DNA of 64,000 nucleotides, taken from contig JAUVXW010000001.1 in NCBI GenBank assembly GCA_030603385.1, positions 1 to 64,000 of the forward strand, read 5' to 3'. Shown here one piece after another: positions 16,440 through 25,620 of this stretch. Origin of the DNA: Promethearchaeota archaeon (GTDB taxonomy: Archaea > Asgardarchaeota > Lokiarchaeia > Sigyniarchaeales > SOKP01). The first letter of the stretch is position 1. Each line of letters opens with the position of its first letter. The notes beneath the pieces were generated by a model, which worked only from the letters and a program-made list of their open reading frames with translations, did not search any database and had not been told where the DNA came from. Made by a program: the position numbers and the translations under genes.

Positions 16440-19400
16440 TTAATCTTTACTCCCTCCCAATAGATCTAATACTTTTTTCCTTCTCTCTTTCCTTCTAGCC
16501 TCAATCCGGGCTTTTAACATTTCTTTTTCATCTTTATATTCTTTTTCCTTTGCTTTAGGTTTTTTACCTAATTTTTCCTGTAATTTCGCAATTTTATCAT
16601 CAATTTCTTTTAGATATTTCTTACTAATTTTAAGGTCTTTTAGGTGAAAAATAGATTCTTTTAATTCTGAAATTGCCTTCATGAAAAGATTATTCATTAA
16701 TGAAATTTGGGCTTTATCTAATGCAAGATATGCAGCTTTAAATTTTCTTAAGTTATCTATAAGATCTAAAGGTTCTAATGTAATTAATGGAATTTCTGCT
16801 TGATCTTTTACATCATTAATAATTTCATCGATTCTCTCAATCTCATTCCTTTGTTGAGATTTATCTAGTTTTCTAGCCTCTCTTTTAAGTATTAGTATTC
16901 CTTCATTGTATTTGAAATCCTCAATTAGTTTTTCTGCTCTTTCTATTTCTCTGAGGATCTTTCTATCAAATTCTTCTCTTACTAGTTTACGTTTTTCTTC
17001 CTTCTTTCTCTTTTTATGCTCATATTGTTCTTTTTCTATTTCCTTTTTAAATAGTTCCATCTCCATTTCTTCTTCGACTCTTTTCTTTTTTATATCTTCA
17101 CGGATCTCAAAAGTTTTCCTCTCTCTTTTGAGCTTAAACAGAAGATCATTATTTATCCGAGATACCTCTCGTTTCCATGAAATTTTATCAAATAATTTAC
17201 GTGCTTCAATATACTTTTCATAAGCTTCGTCGAAGTTCTTCTTATCTAACAATGTAGTACCTTGTTCTAGAAGTTTGTAAGCATCCTCTGAAATATCTCT
17301 TTCCCATTCTTTCTCACGCTGTATTTTTAAAACTTCTCTTCTTTTTTCTTCTTGTTGAAGCTTCCTTAATTCTTCAGATCTAGCTAATTTTTCCTCTAGT
17401 TTTTCTTCGATTTTCAATTGCTCAGACTTTTTATCTTCAATAGCAGCTTGTTCAAGTTCAAAAGATTTTTGTCTCCTCTTTATCATAGCAACAGAATCCT
17501 TAACCATCTTAATACCTTCCTGCCAGTTGATTTGGGAGAAGACTTCCTCGCCCTCTTTGTAAAGATCAATTGCATGTTTAAAATTATTTTGCCTTAATTC
17601 ATTCTTCGCATGATCTATAAGTTTAAATGCTCTGTCTTTTGCTGTTTCAAATTCACTTACTATTTCTTCTTTTAAATGGAGCCTTTCTTTTCTTTTTTTA
17701 AGTAATCTTTCTTGTTCTACCTTTGCCTGTTCTAGTAATTTTTGTTGAATTAATAGCTCTTCTTCTCGTTCCTTTACCTTTTCAATTTCTAAAGAACGTA
17801 ACCTCAAATCTTTCTCTAATTTTTCTTTATAAAATTTGATTGTATTTAGAAGATTCATTGATTCCTCCATCCAACCTATTTCCTCAAAGGATTTCCTAGC
17901 TTCTCGATAAATCTTGAGAATCTCCTGATAAGGGGGTTCTTGTTCAAAAATACCTTCCTTAATTTTTAACTCATACTCTTTTGCCATCTTTTCTGCTTTA
18001 TGAATTTCAATAAAGATCTTTTCTGCTTGTTTCTCTTTATCTTTCTTCTTTTTCTCAAATTCGAGAATCTTTTTCTCTTTAGCAAATAGTTCTTTTTCAG
18101 TGCCAGTTTTAGCAGCCATTAATTCTGCTTCTGGTTCTTCTAGTTTCTTTTTCTCTATATCCCTTAATTTTTCATCTTTTTTTTTTTTTTCTTTATAAAA
18201 TTTAATCGTATTAATCAATCGTCCAGCCTCATCATTCCAACCAATTTCTTGGAATAATTTTTTGGCTTCATTATAATTTGCAATAGCCTTCTCATAAGGG
18301 CTCTCATATAATAAGACATCAGTTTTTATGCTTACCTCATAGTTTTTTACTAATCTTTCTGCTTCATCTATAAAGCCCATAGCTTTATCTAATAATTTAT
18401 CCTCTTCCTTAACTCCTGCATCTATTTCTTTTATTTTATCAGGTTTAGCTGGTTTGAATTCTACTTTAACTTTATGCATTTCTTCGACGGCCCTCTGTTT
18501 CTCAGCTTTTTTAGCTTCAACTTCACGTAATATTTCACTCTTCTTTAGTTTTTCTTGGTAAATTTTGATTTGGTTAAAATACATTTGCGATTGTTCAATC
18601 CAACCTCTCTCGAGTAATTTATTTTGTATTTGTCGATAAATTTCTATTATTTCAAGATAAGGAGTTTGTTCAATAATCTCTCCTTTCTTTATTGCTTTCT
18701 TCATTGCAGAGTTATATTCTCTTTCTAATTTCTCTGCCTTATTGATTATTTCTATTATATATTTTTGAAAATCCTTTTCTTCTTTTTTACTTCCTAATTT
18801 TTTTAGTTTATCTCGATCAAATTCAACAGTTTTTTTTACTTTATGCATATCTTCAAGATCTTTTTGTCTTTGAATTTTCTGAGCTTCTACTTCCCGTAAT
18901 TTCTCATGTTTTTCCATTTTATCCTGATAAATCTTGATCTGGTTACCAAATATCTCTGCCTGTTCTCTCCACCCCCTAGCATAAACTTTCTCTCTTATTT
19001 GTCTATAGATTTCAATCACTTCAGAATAAGGAGTGCTCTCCAAGATTTCTCCGCTTCTCATGACTTTTCTCATTTTTATCTCATGTTCTCGCACTAATTT
19101 TTCTGCTTTATTGACCATATCAGCTATGTAACTTTCAAAATCCCCTTCCTCCCGCTTTTTTTCAATAGCTCTTAACTTTTTCTCATCAATCCCAACCTTT
19201 TTTCCTACTTTATGCATATCTTCAAGATCTTTTTGTCTTTGAATTTTCTGAGCTTCTACTTCCCGTAATTTCTCATGTTTTTCCATTTTATCCTGATAAA
19301 TCTTGATCTGGTTGCCAAATATCTCTGCTTGTTCTCCCCACCCCCGAGCATAAACACTTTCTCTTATTTTTCTATAGATTTCAATCACTTCAGAATAAGG

Positions 19401-21719
19401 AGTGCTCTCCAAGATTTCTCCATTTCTCATGGCTTTTCTCATTCCTATCTCATGTTCTCGCACTAATTTTTCTGCTTTATTGACCATCTCAGCTATGTAA
19501 CTTTCAAAATCCTCTTGTTCCCTTTTTTTCTCAATAGCTCTTAATTTTTTCTCATCAATCCCAACTTTTTTTCCTACTTTATGCATATCTTCAATATCTT
19601 TTTGTCTTTGAATTTTCTGAGCTTTCACTTCACGTAATTTATTGTCTTTTTCCCATTTCTGAGAATAATAATTAATTTGATTATCATATACTTTAACTTC
19701 TTCATTTCTTCCTTTTGCGAGTACCATCTGTTTTACTCTTTCATAAATCTTAATAATTTCCTCAAAAGGAGGATTCTCTGCTAATTTACCCTGCCTTACA
19801 GCTTTTTTCATGTCTGAGTCATATTCGCGTGCTATTTTTTCTGCTTTATTGACCATATCATTAATTAATTGTTCAAAATTTTCTTTTTCTTCCTCTAATC
19901 TTTTTTGTCCTTCAATTTTTCTTAACTTTTCCTCATCAATGCCAATCTCCTTATCTTCTTTTTGTATTTTTAACATATCTTTAGCTTCTTTCTGTTTTTG
20001 TACTTTTTCTGCTTCTATCTGCCTTAGTTTTTTATCTTTTTCTAACTTTTCTTTATAAGCTTGAACTTGACTCAAAAAGATTGCAGCATCAGTTTCCCAG
20101 CCTTTCTCAAGCGATAACTGCCTTGCTGTTTTGAAAATTTTTATAATTTCAGGATAAGGGCATTTTAATCCGAATTTTCCTTTTCTTAGTGCTACTTCAT
20201 ATTCTCTTGCTAGTTTTTCTGCTCTGTTAGTCATTTCATCAATTTCTGTTCTAAGATTTTGAATTTCACCTTCCCTTTTACGTTGTTCTTCTAATGCTTG
20301 TAATTGTTCTTCTTTTAAAATAGGTGTCGTTTCTTCCTTTGTGACCTTTAACATTTCCTCGGATTCTTTTTGTCTAGTTACTTTTTCAACTTCAATCTGT
20401 CTAATTTTTTTGTCTTGTTCAAATTTCTGAATATATATGTCAATAGTATCATCATAAATTGCTGCTTCACTTCTCCATCCTTTATCAATTAACAACTCTT
20501 TTATTCTTTTATAGAGATCTATAACTTGAGGATAAGCACATTCTTCAATTAATTCTCTTTTTTTAATTGCTTTTTGCATTGCCAAATCATATTCGCGTGC
20601 CATACGGGATGCTTCGGTGGCCATATTATCAATCTGTGCTTTAAAAAACTCAGTTTCCATCTTTTGAAGCTCTATCCCTCTTAATCTTTCTAATCTCTCA
20701 ATTTTTTCTTGTTTCTCTTGCTCAGTTACTTGTTGTTCAATGGTTTCTACTTGTTGCATCTGGATTTCAACTTCTTCTATATTTTCTACTTTCTCTTTTT
20801 CTAACTCCATTAAATGTAATGAACGTTCTTTTTCCAATTGAAAGATGGTATCTTGAACCTTTTTCACTTCATATTCCCAACTTAATTCTTGAAATAATTT
20901 ACTCCCCTCGCTATATAATTGCAAGGCTTCATCATATTGTTTATTTTTAGTTAATTCTGCTGCCTGTCCTAATAGCTCATATGCCTGCGACGAAATTTCC
21001 TCTTTCCTTTTTTTAGAAATTAGATATTGTTTTAATTTTTCCTCTTTTAATTGTTCTTCTCCAATGGGCTCTTTTTGTTCTAGTTCAGCTTGTGCTTCAG
21101 GTAAAGGAGTTTTAACAGTGCGCAAGAATTCTGCTTTTTTGTTGTAACATTCTTCGATTAGCTTAAAAACTCTCTCAACTTCATCCGTTTTATCCATACT
21201 TTCGAAAACTTCAACGGCTTCATCATATTTATCTAAAGTTTCTTCGAACTTATTGTTTTCTAGTAGGTTTTTCCCCTCATTTATTATTTGAACAGCTTCT
21301 GCTAATAAATCTATTTTGATTTCTTCTTGAGCTAACTCAACTTGAAGATCAGAAGCCAGTGTTTCTTCTTCGATTTCAAACGGCCCAACCTTTTTAACTA
21401 CAATTTCTTCTTCTCTAAATACTTGTTCCTTTAATAAATAGACTTCGGAGATTTTTTCATTTATTGCTTTAATTTCTTCTTCTCTATTTATTTGGGTGTA
21501 TAATCCAATGGCTTGTCGTAAAACCTCTATACCATCATCATAATATTTTGAATCTATAAGATTTATTGCGTGCTCAACCAACTCATAAGCTTCAGAAGCA
21601 ATATCTTCCTCCATTCCCATTAAATCTGAAAAAAAAGCTTCTTTTGTTGGATCGAAACCATTTTCATCAAATTCTGGCTCAAAATCCTCTTCTTCTTGCT
21701 CATCCATAATATTCGCCAA
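16440..21719 (-). CDS. Giant helical repeat protein (TPR-like and coiled-coil)
   Basis: At 1759 residues this is one of the largest soluble proteins in the window. The N-terminal third has TPR-like hairpins such as YDDGIEVLRQAIGLYTQI and FEETLDKYDEAVEVFESM. From about residue 350 come eight long repeats of some 120 residues, each of the form MVNKAEKLVREHEI, TPYSEVIEIYRKIR, GWGEQAEIFGNQIKIYQDK and EVEAQKIQRQKDLEDMHKV. The C-terminal third returns to TPR-like hairpins (FDEAYEKYIEARKLFDKI) joined by charged coils. There is no signal peptide or membrane segment. The start is an ATG at 21719 (MANIMDEQEEED). A scaffold or cytoskeleton-related role is a guess; no enzyme domain is present. Confidence 0.85.
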   Translation of the reverse strand: MANIMDEQEEEDFEPEFDENGFDPTKEAFFSDLMGMEEDIASEAYELVEHAINLIDSKYYDDGIEVLRQAIGLYTQINREEEIKAINEKISEVYLLKEQVFREEEIVVKKVGPFEIEEETLASDLQVELAQEEIKIDLLAEAVQIINEGKNLLENNKFEETLDKYDEAVEVFESMDKTDEVERVFKLIEECYNKKAEFLRTVKTPLPEAQAELEQKEPIGEEQLKEEKLKQYLISKKRKEEISSQAYELLGQAAELTKNKQYDEALQLYSEGSKLFQELSWEYEVKKVQDTIFQLEKERSLHLMELEKEKVENIEEVEIQMQQVETIEQQVTEQEKQEKIERLERLRGIELQKMETEFFKAQIDNMATEASRMAREYDLAMQKAIKKRELIEECAYPQVIDLYKRIKELLIDKGWRSEAAIYDDTIDIYIQKFEQDKKIRQIEVEKVTRQKESEEMLKVTKEETTPILKEEQLQALEEQRKREGEIQNLRTEIDEMTNRAEKLAREYEVALRKGKFGLKCPYPEIIKIFKTARQLSLEKGWETDAAIFLSQVQAYKEKLEKDKKLRQIEAEKVQKQKEAKDMLKIQKEDKEIGIDEEKLRKIEGQKRLEEEKENFEQLINDMVNKAEKIAREYDSDMKKAVRQGKLAENPPFEEIIKIYERVKQMVLAKGRNEEVKVYDNQINYYSQKWEKDNKLREVKAQKIQRQKDIEDMHKVGKKVGIDEKKLRAIEKKREQEDFESYIAEMVNKAEKLVREHEIGMRKAMRNGEILESTPYSEVIEIYRKIRESVYARGWGEQAEIFGNQIKIYQDKMEKHEKLREVEAQKIQRQKDLEDMHKVGKKVGIDEKKLRAIEKKREEGDFESYIADMVNKAEKLVREHEIKMRKVMRSGEILESTPYSEVIEIYRQIREKVYARGWREQAEIFGNQIKIYQDKMEKHEKLREVEAQKIQRQKDLEDMHKVKKTVEFDRDKLKKLGSKKEEKDFQKYIIEIINKAEKLEREYNSAMKKAIKKGEIIEQTPYLEIIEIYRQIQNKLLERGWIEQSQMYFNQIKIYQEKLKKSEILREVEAKKAEKQRAVEEMHKVKVEFKPAKPDKIKEIDAGVKEEDKLLDKAMGFIDEAERLVKNYEVSIKTDVLLYESPYEKAIANYNEAKKLFQEIGWNDEAGRLINTIKFYKEKKKKDEKLRDIEKKKLEEPEAELMAAKTGTEKELFAKEKKILEFEKKKKDKEKQAEKIFIEIHKAEKMAKEYELKIKEGIFEQEPPYQEILKIYREARKSFEEIGWMEESMNLLNTIKFYKEKLEKDLRLRSLEIEKVKEREEELLIQQKLLEQAKVEQERLLKKRKERLHLKEEIVSEFETAKDRAFKLIDHAKNELRQNNFKHAIDLYKEGEEVFSQINWQEGIKMVKDSVAMIKRRQKSFELEQAAIEDKKSEQLKIEEKLEEKLARSEELRKLQQEEKRREVLKIQREKEWERDISEDAYKLLEQGTTLLDKKNFDEAYEKYIEARKLFDKISWKREVSRINNDLLFKLKRERKTFEIREDIKKKRVEEEMEMELFKKEIEKEQYEHKKRKKEEKRKLVREEFDRKILREIERAEKLIEDFKYNEGILILKREARKLDKSQQRNEIERIDEIINDVKDQAEIPLITLEPLDLIDNLRKFKAAYLALDKAQISLMNNLFMKAISELKESIFHLKDLKISKKYLKEIDDKIAKLQEKLGKKPKAKEKEYKDEKEMLKARIEARRKERRKKVLDLLGGSKD
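18843..19500 (-). repeat. Near-identical 369-bp tandem duplication inside the helical repeat gene
   Basis: The sequence beginning ATGCATATCTTCAAGATC at 18843 recurs at 19212, a 369-base (123-codon) period, and more than 100 bases after it are identical apart from scattered changes. The two encoded repeats differ at only a few residues, while the other repeats in the gene are far more divergent. This points to a recent duplication of one repeat unit. Confidence 0.75.
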
Positions 21720-21821
21720 TTTTTAAGGATAATTAAGTATAAAATAATTGATAATGATCAAATAAATATGATAATTCTACTATTACTAGAATTCATAAAC
21801 CAAAAATGAATATTTAATTAA

Positions 21822-22205
21822 TTAAATTCCTGATTTTTTATTAAGAAATTCATCACAAATTTTTCCTCCTTCACTCGTCAAAGTCCAGCCATTAGAATCT
21901 CTTTTAACTAGATTTAAATTTTCAACGCTCCTCAAAATGTCATGAACTTCGGTCTCACCTTTACGAATATTAAAGTCTACTCTAAGACTAAATGCAATTT
22001 CATCAATTGGGACTGCACCTCCAAGTTCGTCTTCCATAACACCTAAAGCAGCAATAATCTGGTTTTGTTCAGTCATACCAGCATCCATGGAACTTGAAAC
22101 TTCATCTTGAAGCCAGGGGTTTTTGTCTAACATCTGTTTTATTGCTTTTTCATCGCCTTGCTTGAATACTTTATCAAATTCTTCTCTGATCTTCTTTTTT
22201 GCCAT
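21822..22205 (-). CDS. Small protein with probable winged-helix domain
   Basis: A 127-residue soluble protein. The N-terminal part (KKIREEFDKVFKQGDEKAIK, then MLDKNPWLQDEV) is helical and charged. The C-terminal half VPIDEIAFSLRVD, ETEVHDILRSVENLNLVKRD and GWTLTSEGGKICDEFL reads as a winged helix with the wing just before the TSEG. I do not recognise a family. It lies between the giant repeat gene and proteasome alpha, on the same strand, about 100 bases from each. Confidence 0.6.
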   Translation of the reverse strand: MAKKKIREEFDKVFKQGDEKAIKQMLDKNPWLQDEVSSSMDAGMTEQNQIIAALGVMEDELGGAVPIDEIAFSLRVDFNIRKGETEVHDILRSVENLNLVKRDSNGWTLTSEGGKICDEFLNKKSGI

Positions 22206-22317
22206 AATAGATGCCTATCTAAATTTAGTTATCTGAAAAAATTTGCAATAATTTATAACTAACTATAATATAAATTTTGAAAATAAAATCTTTTATGATA
22301 AGTATTAAAAAAGAGAA

Positions 22318-23037
22318 TTATTCCAATTTACTCAAAAATTCTTCAACTTCTGGCTTGTCAGCCATATGAAATTTTTTTGTTTCACTTTTTATCCAAGAAA
22401 GCCTGATATTGTCTTTAGTTGCTTCATCATCTATGGATTCTTTAAGAGCTTTTAAAGCTAAACTCATTAACTCATCAAAGGTCATATTTTCATGGTAATT
22501 GTCAATAAGATATTGTCTTGCGTTTGCTTCCCCATTTCCAAGTGCATATGCTTTGAAAGGTCGATAAATACCACTAGGAGATGTGGTGTAAATTTGAGTG
22601 CCCATAGCATCTATTCCAATGAAAAAAAGCGCACAACCCCAAGGACGTACACCACCAAACTGTGTATATTGCTGTTTCAAGTCTGCAACCGCTTTAGCTA
22701 ACATATTAAGTCGAACTGGTTCATCGTAGGTCAATCTAAACGATTGAGCTTGAACTCGTGCATAATTAATAAGTGAGCGAGAGTCCGCATGTAATCCTGA
22801 TATGGCAACCCCAATATGTTCATCTACTTGAAATATTTTATCTATTGATTCAGCATCCATTAAATTAGAAGCAATCTTAATCTGAGCAACTAAACATATA
22901 TCTTCCTTAGATTTTACTGCTACAGCAAGAGTTCCCCGTCTAACTGCTTCTAACGCATATTCTACTTGAAATAGGCGTCCCTCCGGGCTAAATACCGTTA
23001 AAGCCCTGTCGTAAGCTCTACCTTGTCCACCAAACAT
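22318..23037 (-). CDS. psmA: Proteasome subunit alpha
   Basis: Forms the outer rings of the 20S proteasome and gates substrate entry. The 239-residue protein starts with the diagnostic RAYDRALTVFSPEGRLFQVE (alpha signature) followed by YALEAVRRGTLAVAVK. Other family blocks are HIGVAISGLHADSRSLINYA, GGVRPWGCALFFIGID and YTTSPSGIYRPFKAYALG. The MFGGQGRA N-terminus matches the gating tail of archaeal alpha subunits. The beta subunit is not in this window. Confidence 0.95.
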   Translation of the reverse strand: MFGGQGRAYDRALTVFSPEGRLFQVEYALEAVRRGTLAVAVKSKEDICLVAQIKIASNLMDAESIDKIFQVDEHIGVAISGLHADSRSLINYARVQAQSFRLTYDEPVRLNMLAKAVADLKQQYTQFGGVRPWGCALFFIGIDAMGTQIYTTSPSGIYRPFKAYALGNGEANARQYLIDNYHENMTFDELMSLALKALKESIDDEATKDNIRLSWIKSETKKFHMADKPEVEEFLSKLE

Positions 23038-23137
23038 ATGAATTCTAACCTTCTTATTCTTTTGATAATAATAGGATGAATTTAGTATCTTAAATAATTT
23101 AAAGAATTTTAATTTAATGTTTATACTAAATAAAAAG

Positions 23138-23347
23138 TTAAATCTTTTGGGTGGTTTTCAAAATAGCTAAGGTTATGTCTTTAAATATCATTTCGACTTG
23201 AATATTTTGCTTAGCACTCGTCTCATAATAAGTGACTAAATTGAGGCATTGTGAGAACCTTTCATTATTTATATAAATAAAGGTCTTATCATTTTCCAAT
23301 TTTAATGTGATGAATTTATTGACTCTAAAGAGTTCTTGTATTGTCAT
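23138..23347 (-). pseudogene. Small GTPase remnant joined to another N-terminal motif
   Basis: A 69-codon frame. Its second half, TYYETSAKQNIQVEMIFKD followed by ITLAILKTTQKI, is the G5 motif (ETSAK) and last helix of a Ras-like GTPase and closely parallels the neighbouring intact GTPase (HEASARENINVESIFEE, then LTLAILKNTQKL). The first half, RVNKFITLKLENDKTFIYIN with NERFSQC, is not GTPase sequence; it looks like a short beta-strand domain I associate, from memory, with other Lokiarchaeal proteins. The P-loop, switch regions and NKxD are missing. Most likely a deletion joined two genes, though a functional small protein cannot be excluded. Confidence 0.5.
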
Positions 23348-23422
23348 TATAACGCTATGATAAACAAGGTAATTCGTCTTAATAATTTTTATGACTCATA
23401 ACGTTTCTTATAATCTACCATG

Positions 23423-23986
23423 CTAAAGTTTCTGGGTATTCTTTAAAATGGCTAAGGTTAGTTCTTCGAAAATTGATTCGACATTAATGTTTTCTCTAGC
23501 ACTTGCCTCATGATATGAGATAGCATTGATTTCGTCTTTCAATGATTCCCCATCCGTTTCTCCGACTTCTCTATTTCCCTTTTCTGCCAAGTCAATTTTG
23601 TTTCCTACTAAGATGCTTGGTTTGCCATTACCTATGACTTTTTCTACCTCTTCCTTCCACTCGAGAATGTTTTGGAAGGAGCTCCTGCGCGTTAAATCGA
23701 AGGTGTAAATTATTCCAGAGCCACCTCTATAGAACGGTGGGCGAACGAAGCTGAAATGTTTTTGTCCTGCAAGATCCCAGAGTTGGAGCTTAACGAGATA
23801 ATTTGGGTACTCTTCTAATTCAACTTGCTTAGTAGAAAAGTTTGATCCAATCGTCATAATATAATTATCTTTAAATGTATTTTCACAATAGCGAAGAACC
23901 ATGGATGTTTTACCTACTCCACCATCGCCTACGACACATACCTTATATATGAAAGATCGGATAGATTTCTCTGAGATTTTACCCAC
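23423..23986 (-). CDS. Ras/Rab-like small GTPase
   Basis: A complete 187-residue small GTPase of the kind expanded in Asgard archaea. G1 is VGDGGVGKTSMVLRY (about 19-33), G3 is LWDLAGQKHFSFVRP, G4 is VGNKIDLAEK and G5 is HEASARENI. The switch I region TIGSNFSTK has the expected Thr. There is no C-terminal cysteine, so membrane attachment by prenylation is unlikely. The listed GTG start directly abuts its GGTGA site, which is unusually close; an ATC at 23977 (giving SEKSIRSF), 9 bases after the site, may be used instead. The partly decayed paralogue at 23138-23347 lies just downstream. Confidence 0.92.
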   Translation of the reverse strand: MGKISEKSIRSFIYKVCVVGDGGVGKTSMVLRYCENTFKDNYIMTIGSNFSTKQVELEEYPNYLVKLQLWDLAGQKHFSFVRPPFYRGGSGIIYTFDLTRRSSFQNILEWKEEVEKVIGNGKPSILVGNKIDLAEKGNREVGETDGESLKDEINAISYHEASARENINVESIFEELTLAILKNTQKL

Positions 23987-24223
23987 TCACCTTTCCAGTT
24001 AATCTATATAACTCAATACAATTCTGAATCCAAAATTTTAATATTAATTAATTTTTTTAAAATTATTGAATTTTTCATGCTTGAGTAATACTATTAATAT
24101 ATTTGATTAATAAAAATACTTATATTAAATTTTTATTCTTTCTGATGAATTTTTTTAAACACCAAATTAAAATCTTAATAAGATTATATCCTATTAATTT
24201 ATGTTTTAACTATTGTCAGTCTA

Positions 24224-24252
24224 TTTCTTATTATAATTCTTAAAATAAGAAA
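24224..24252. repeat. 9-bp inverted repeat in the 336-base gap 23987-24322
   Basis: TTTCTTATT (24224-24232) and AATAAGAAA (24244-24252) are exact inverted copies around an 11-base loop. They lie about 70 bases upstream of the gene at 24323. The rest of this gap is AT-rich without an ORF that I trust. Confidence 0.3.
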
Positions 24253-24322
24253 GGATTTAGATTCACGATTTACTATTTACTAAAATTTAAAAATTCGAAC
24301 TAGATTATCAATATGAAAGACT

Positions 24323-24952
24323 GTGATCGGGACAGAGGAAACTACATTAGTAAATATGATATGTCCGTATTGTAAGGAGACTTTTAGAAAACAAGTAGAG
24401 TATCAAAAAAAAACAGGTCTTTTCACAATCTTAATAAAAAACCATCCAAATGGTGAAAAATGTCCTCCTTTCATTGCCTTTATAGATAACAATGGAAGGC
24501 ATAGGGGATCTCAAAAAATTGATGATGTGGAAGAAGAAGCGTCTATTAATGATCAGTTACTTGAAAACGCTCGAAGTAGTATAAACGAATTAGAGAATAC
24601 TTTACGGTTTTACCATTTAAAAGTACCTAGGCGTGGTGGGAGGGGATTTGATCATAAAGTTGCAAGTGTTAAGGATAGACCGTTTCTGAGTTCAAAATTT
24701 TATAAACAACTAATTGACTTTTTGACTGAGAATGAAGATGACAATTCTTTTGGTATAATAACAAAAGATGAAGGAGGAGATTTTGAAGGAGGGCTTTTGA
24801 TATATGGAAAATATCTCGGAATGATATTTACTATGTTTTGGAATGATCAAAAAGGAGTTCAAAACAAAACCTTAGATGAAATAAAAGGGTATTCCTACCT
24901 CACAGTAGAGAAGTTATTAGATCTTTATGATTTAATGGATTTCTTTTTCTAA
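24323..24952 (+). CDS. Zinc-knuckle protein of unknown function
   Basis: A 209-residue protein. Near the N-terminus ICPYCKETF with a later GEKCPPFIAFIDNNGRHR suggests a zinc site followed by a conserved-looking turn (DNNGRHRGSQKID). A helical segment around residues 75-95 and a strand-rich C-terminal half (GLLIYGKYLGMIFTMF) complete it. I believe proteins with this N-terminal module recur in Lokiarchaea but cannot name a function. The start is a GTG at 24323 or an ATG at 24356; neither has a convincing ribosome binding site. It is the first of three consecutive plus-strand genes. Confidence 0.65.
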   Translation: MIGTEETTLVNMICPYCKETFRKQVEYQKKTGLFTILIKNHPNGEKCPPFIAFIDNNGRHRGSQKIDDVEEEASINDQLLENARSSINELENTLRFYHLKVPRRGGRGFDHKVASVKDRPFLSSKFYKQLIDFLTENEDDNSFGIITKDEGGDFEGGLLIYGKYLGMIFTMFWNDQKGVQNKTLDEIKGYSYLTVEKLLDLYDLMDFFF

Positions 24953-25099
24953 ATGATTTCTCTCTGTTTTTATTCAAATATCTATCTTATTGTTATTGTG
25001 CAAAAAATAAAAAATATGCACATTATATTTAAATTTTACGTATTCGAAATATCTTTATAACTTTTTTGTCACTATTCAATAAAAATTTGGTGATAAATA

Positions 25100-25483
25100 T
25101 TGAAAAGAGGAAATCAATATTATGGTGTAGAAGCAGATAAAGAGAAAAATAGAGTTAATTTTTCAATGCAAGGATATATTCCTGATATGGATGCTGTTAG
25201 TAATTTTGAATCAGATTGGCATACAACTGTTGGTGAATTAACTTCTGGTTTCACAATTATGGGCGATTTAAGTAAGTGTGAGCCACTTCCACCCGATGTA
25301 GAAACCGTTAATCAAAAAGTCCAAGGCTGGATAATGCAGCAAGGATGTCGAAAAGTTGCTCAACTTGTTGGAAATTTAGACACGATGAGTCAAGTCAATG
25401 CTTTTGCTGAGAAATCTGGAATGAGAGACATTTTAAGAGCATTTAATATTAAAAGAACAGCTGAATTATGGTTAGATATGTAA
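25100..25483 (+). CDS. STAS/SpoIIAA-like small protein
   Basis: A 127-residue soluble protein. The run SGFTIMGDLSKCEPLPPDVE followed by KVQGWIMQQGCRKVAQLVGN and a final AELWLDM resembles the SpoIIAA-like (STAS-type) domain of small bacterial and archaeal proteins, in which a strand-turn DL is followed by a helix and a GxRKVA strand. The usual regulatory serine is not obvious. The TTG start lies 6 bases after GGTGA (25089-25093). Its role is unknown; an adaptor or regulator is most likely. Confidence 0.6.
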   Translation: MKRGNQYYGVEADKEKNRVNFSMQGYIPDMDAVSNFESDWHTTVGELTSGFTIMGDLSKCEPLPPDVETVNQKVQGWIMQQGCRKVAQLVGNLDTMSQVNAFAEKSGMRDILRAFNIKRTAELWLDM

Positions 25484-25620
25484 TAAATATATCTTTTTTT
25501 CTCTAAAGTTAAAGATAAGAATTTTGATTTAAAATCAAAATCTATTTTTTTTTAATTTATCATTACTAATACTATTAATAACACATATTTTATTTCTAAT
25601 TACTATTTGGTGTATTATAT

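Noticed and set aside
18843..19600. Repeated blocks that might suggest a CRISPR or mobile repeat
   Set aside because: They are in-frame coding repeats with a 123-codon period inside one gene.
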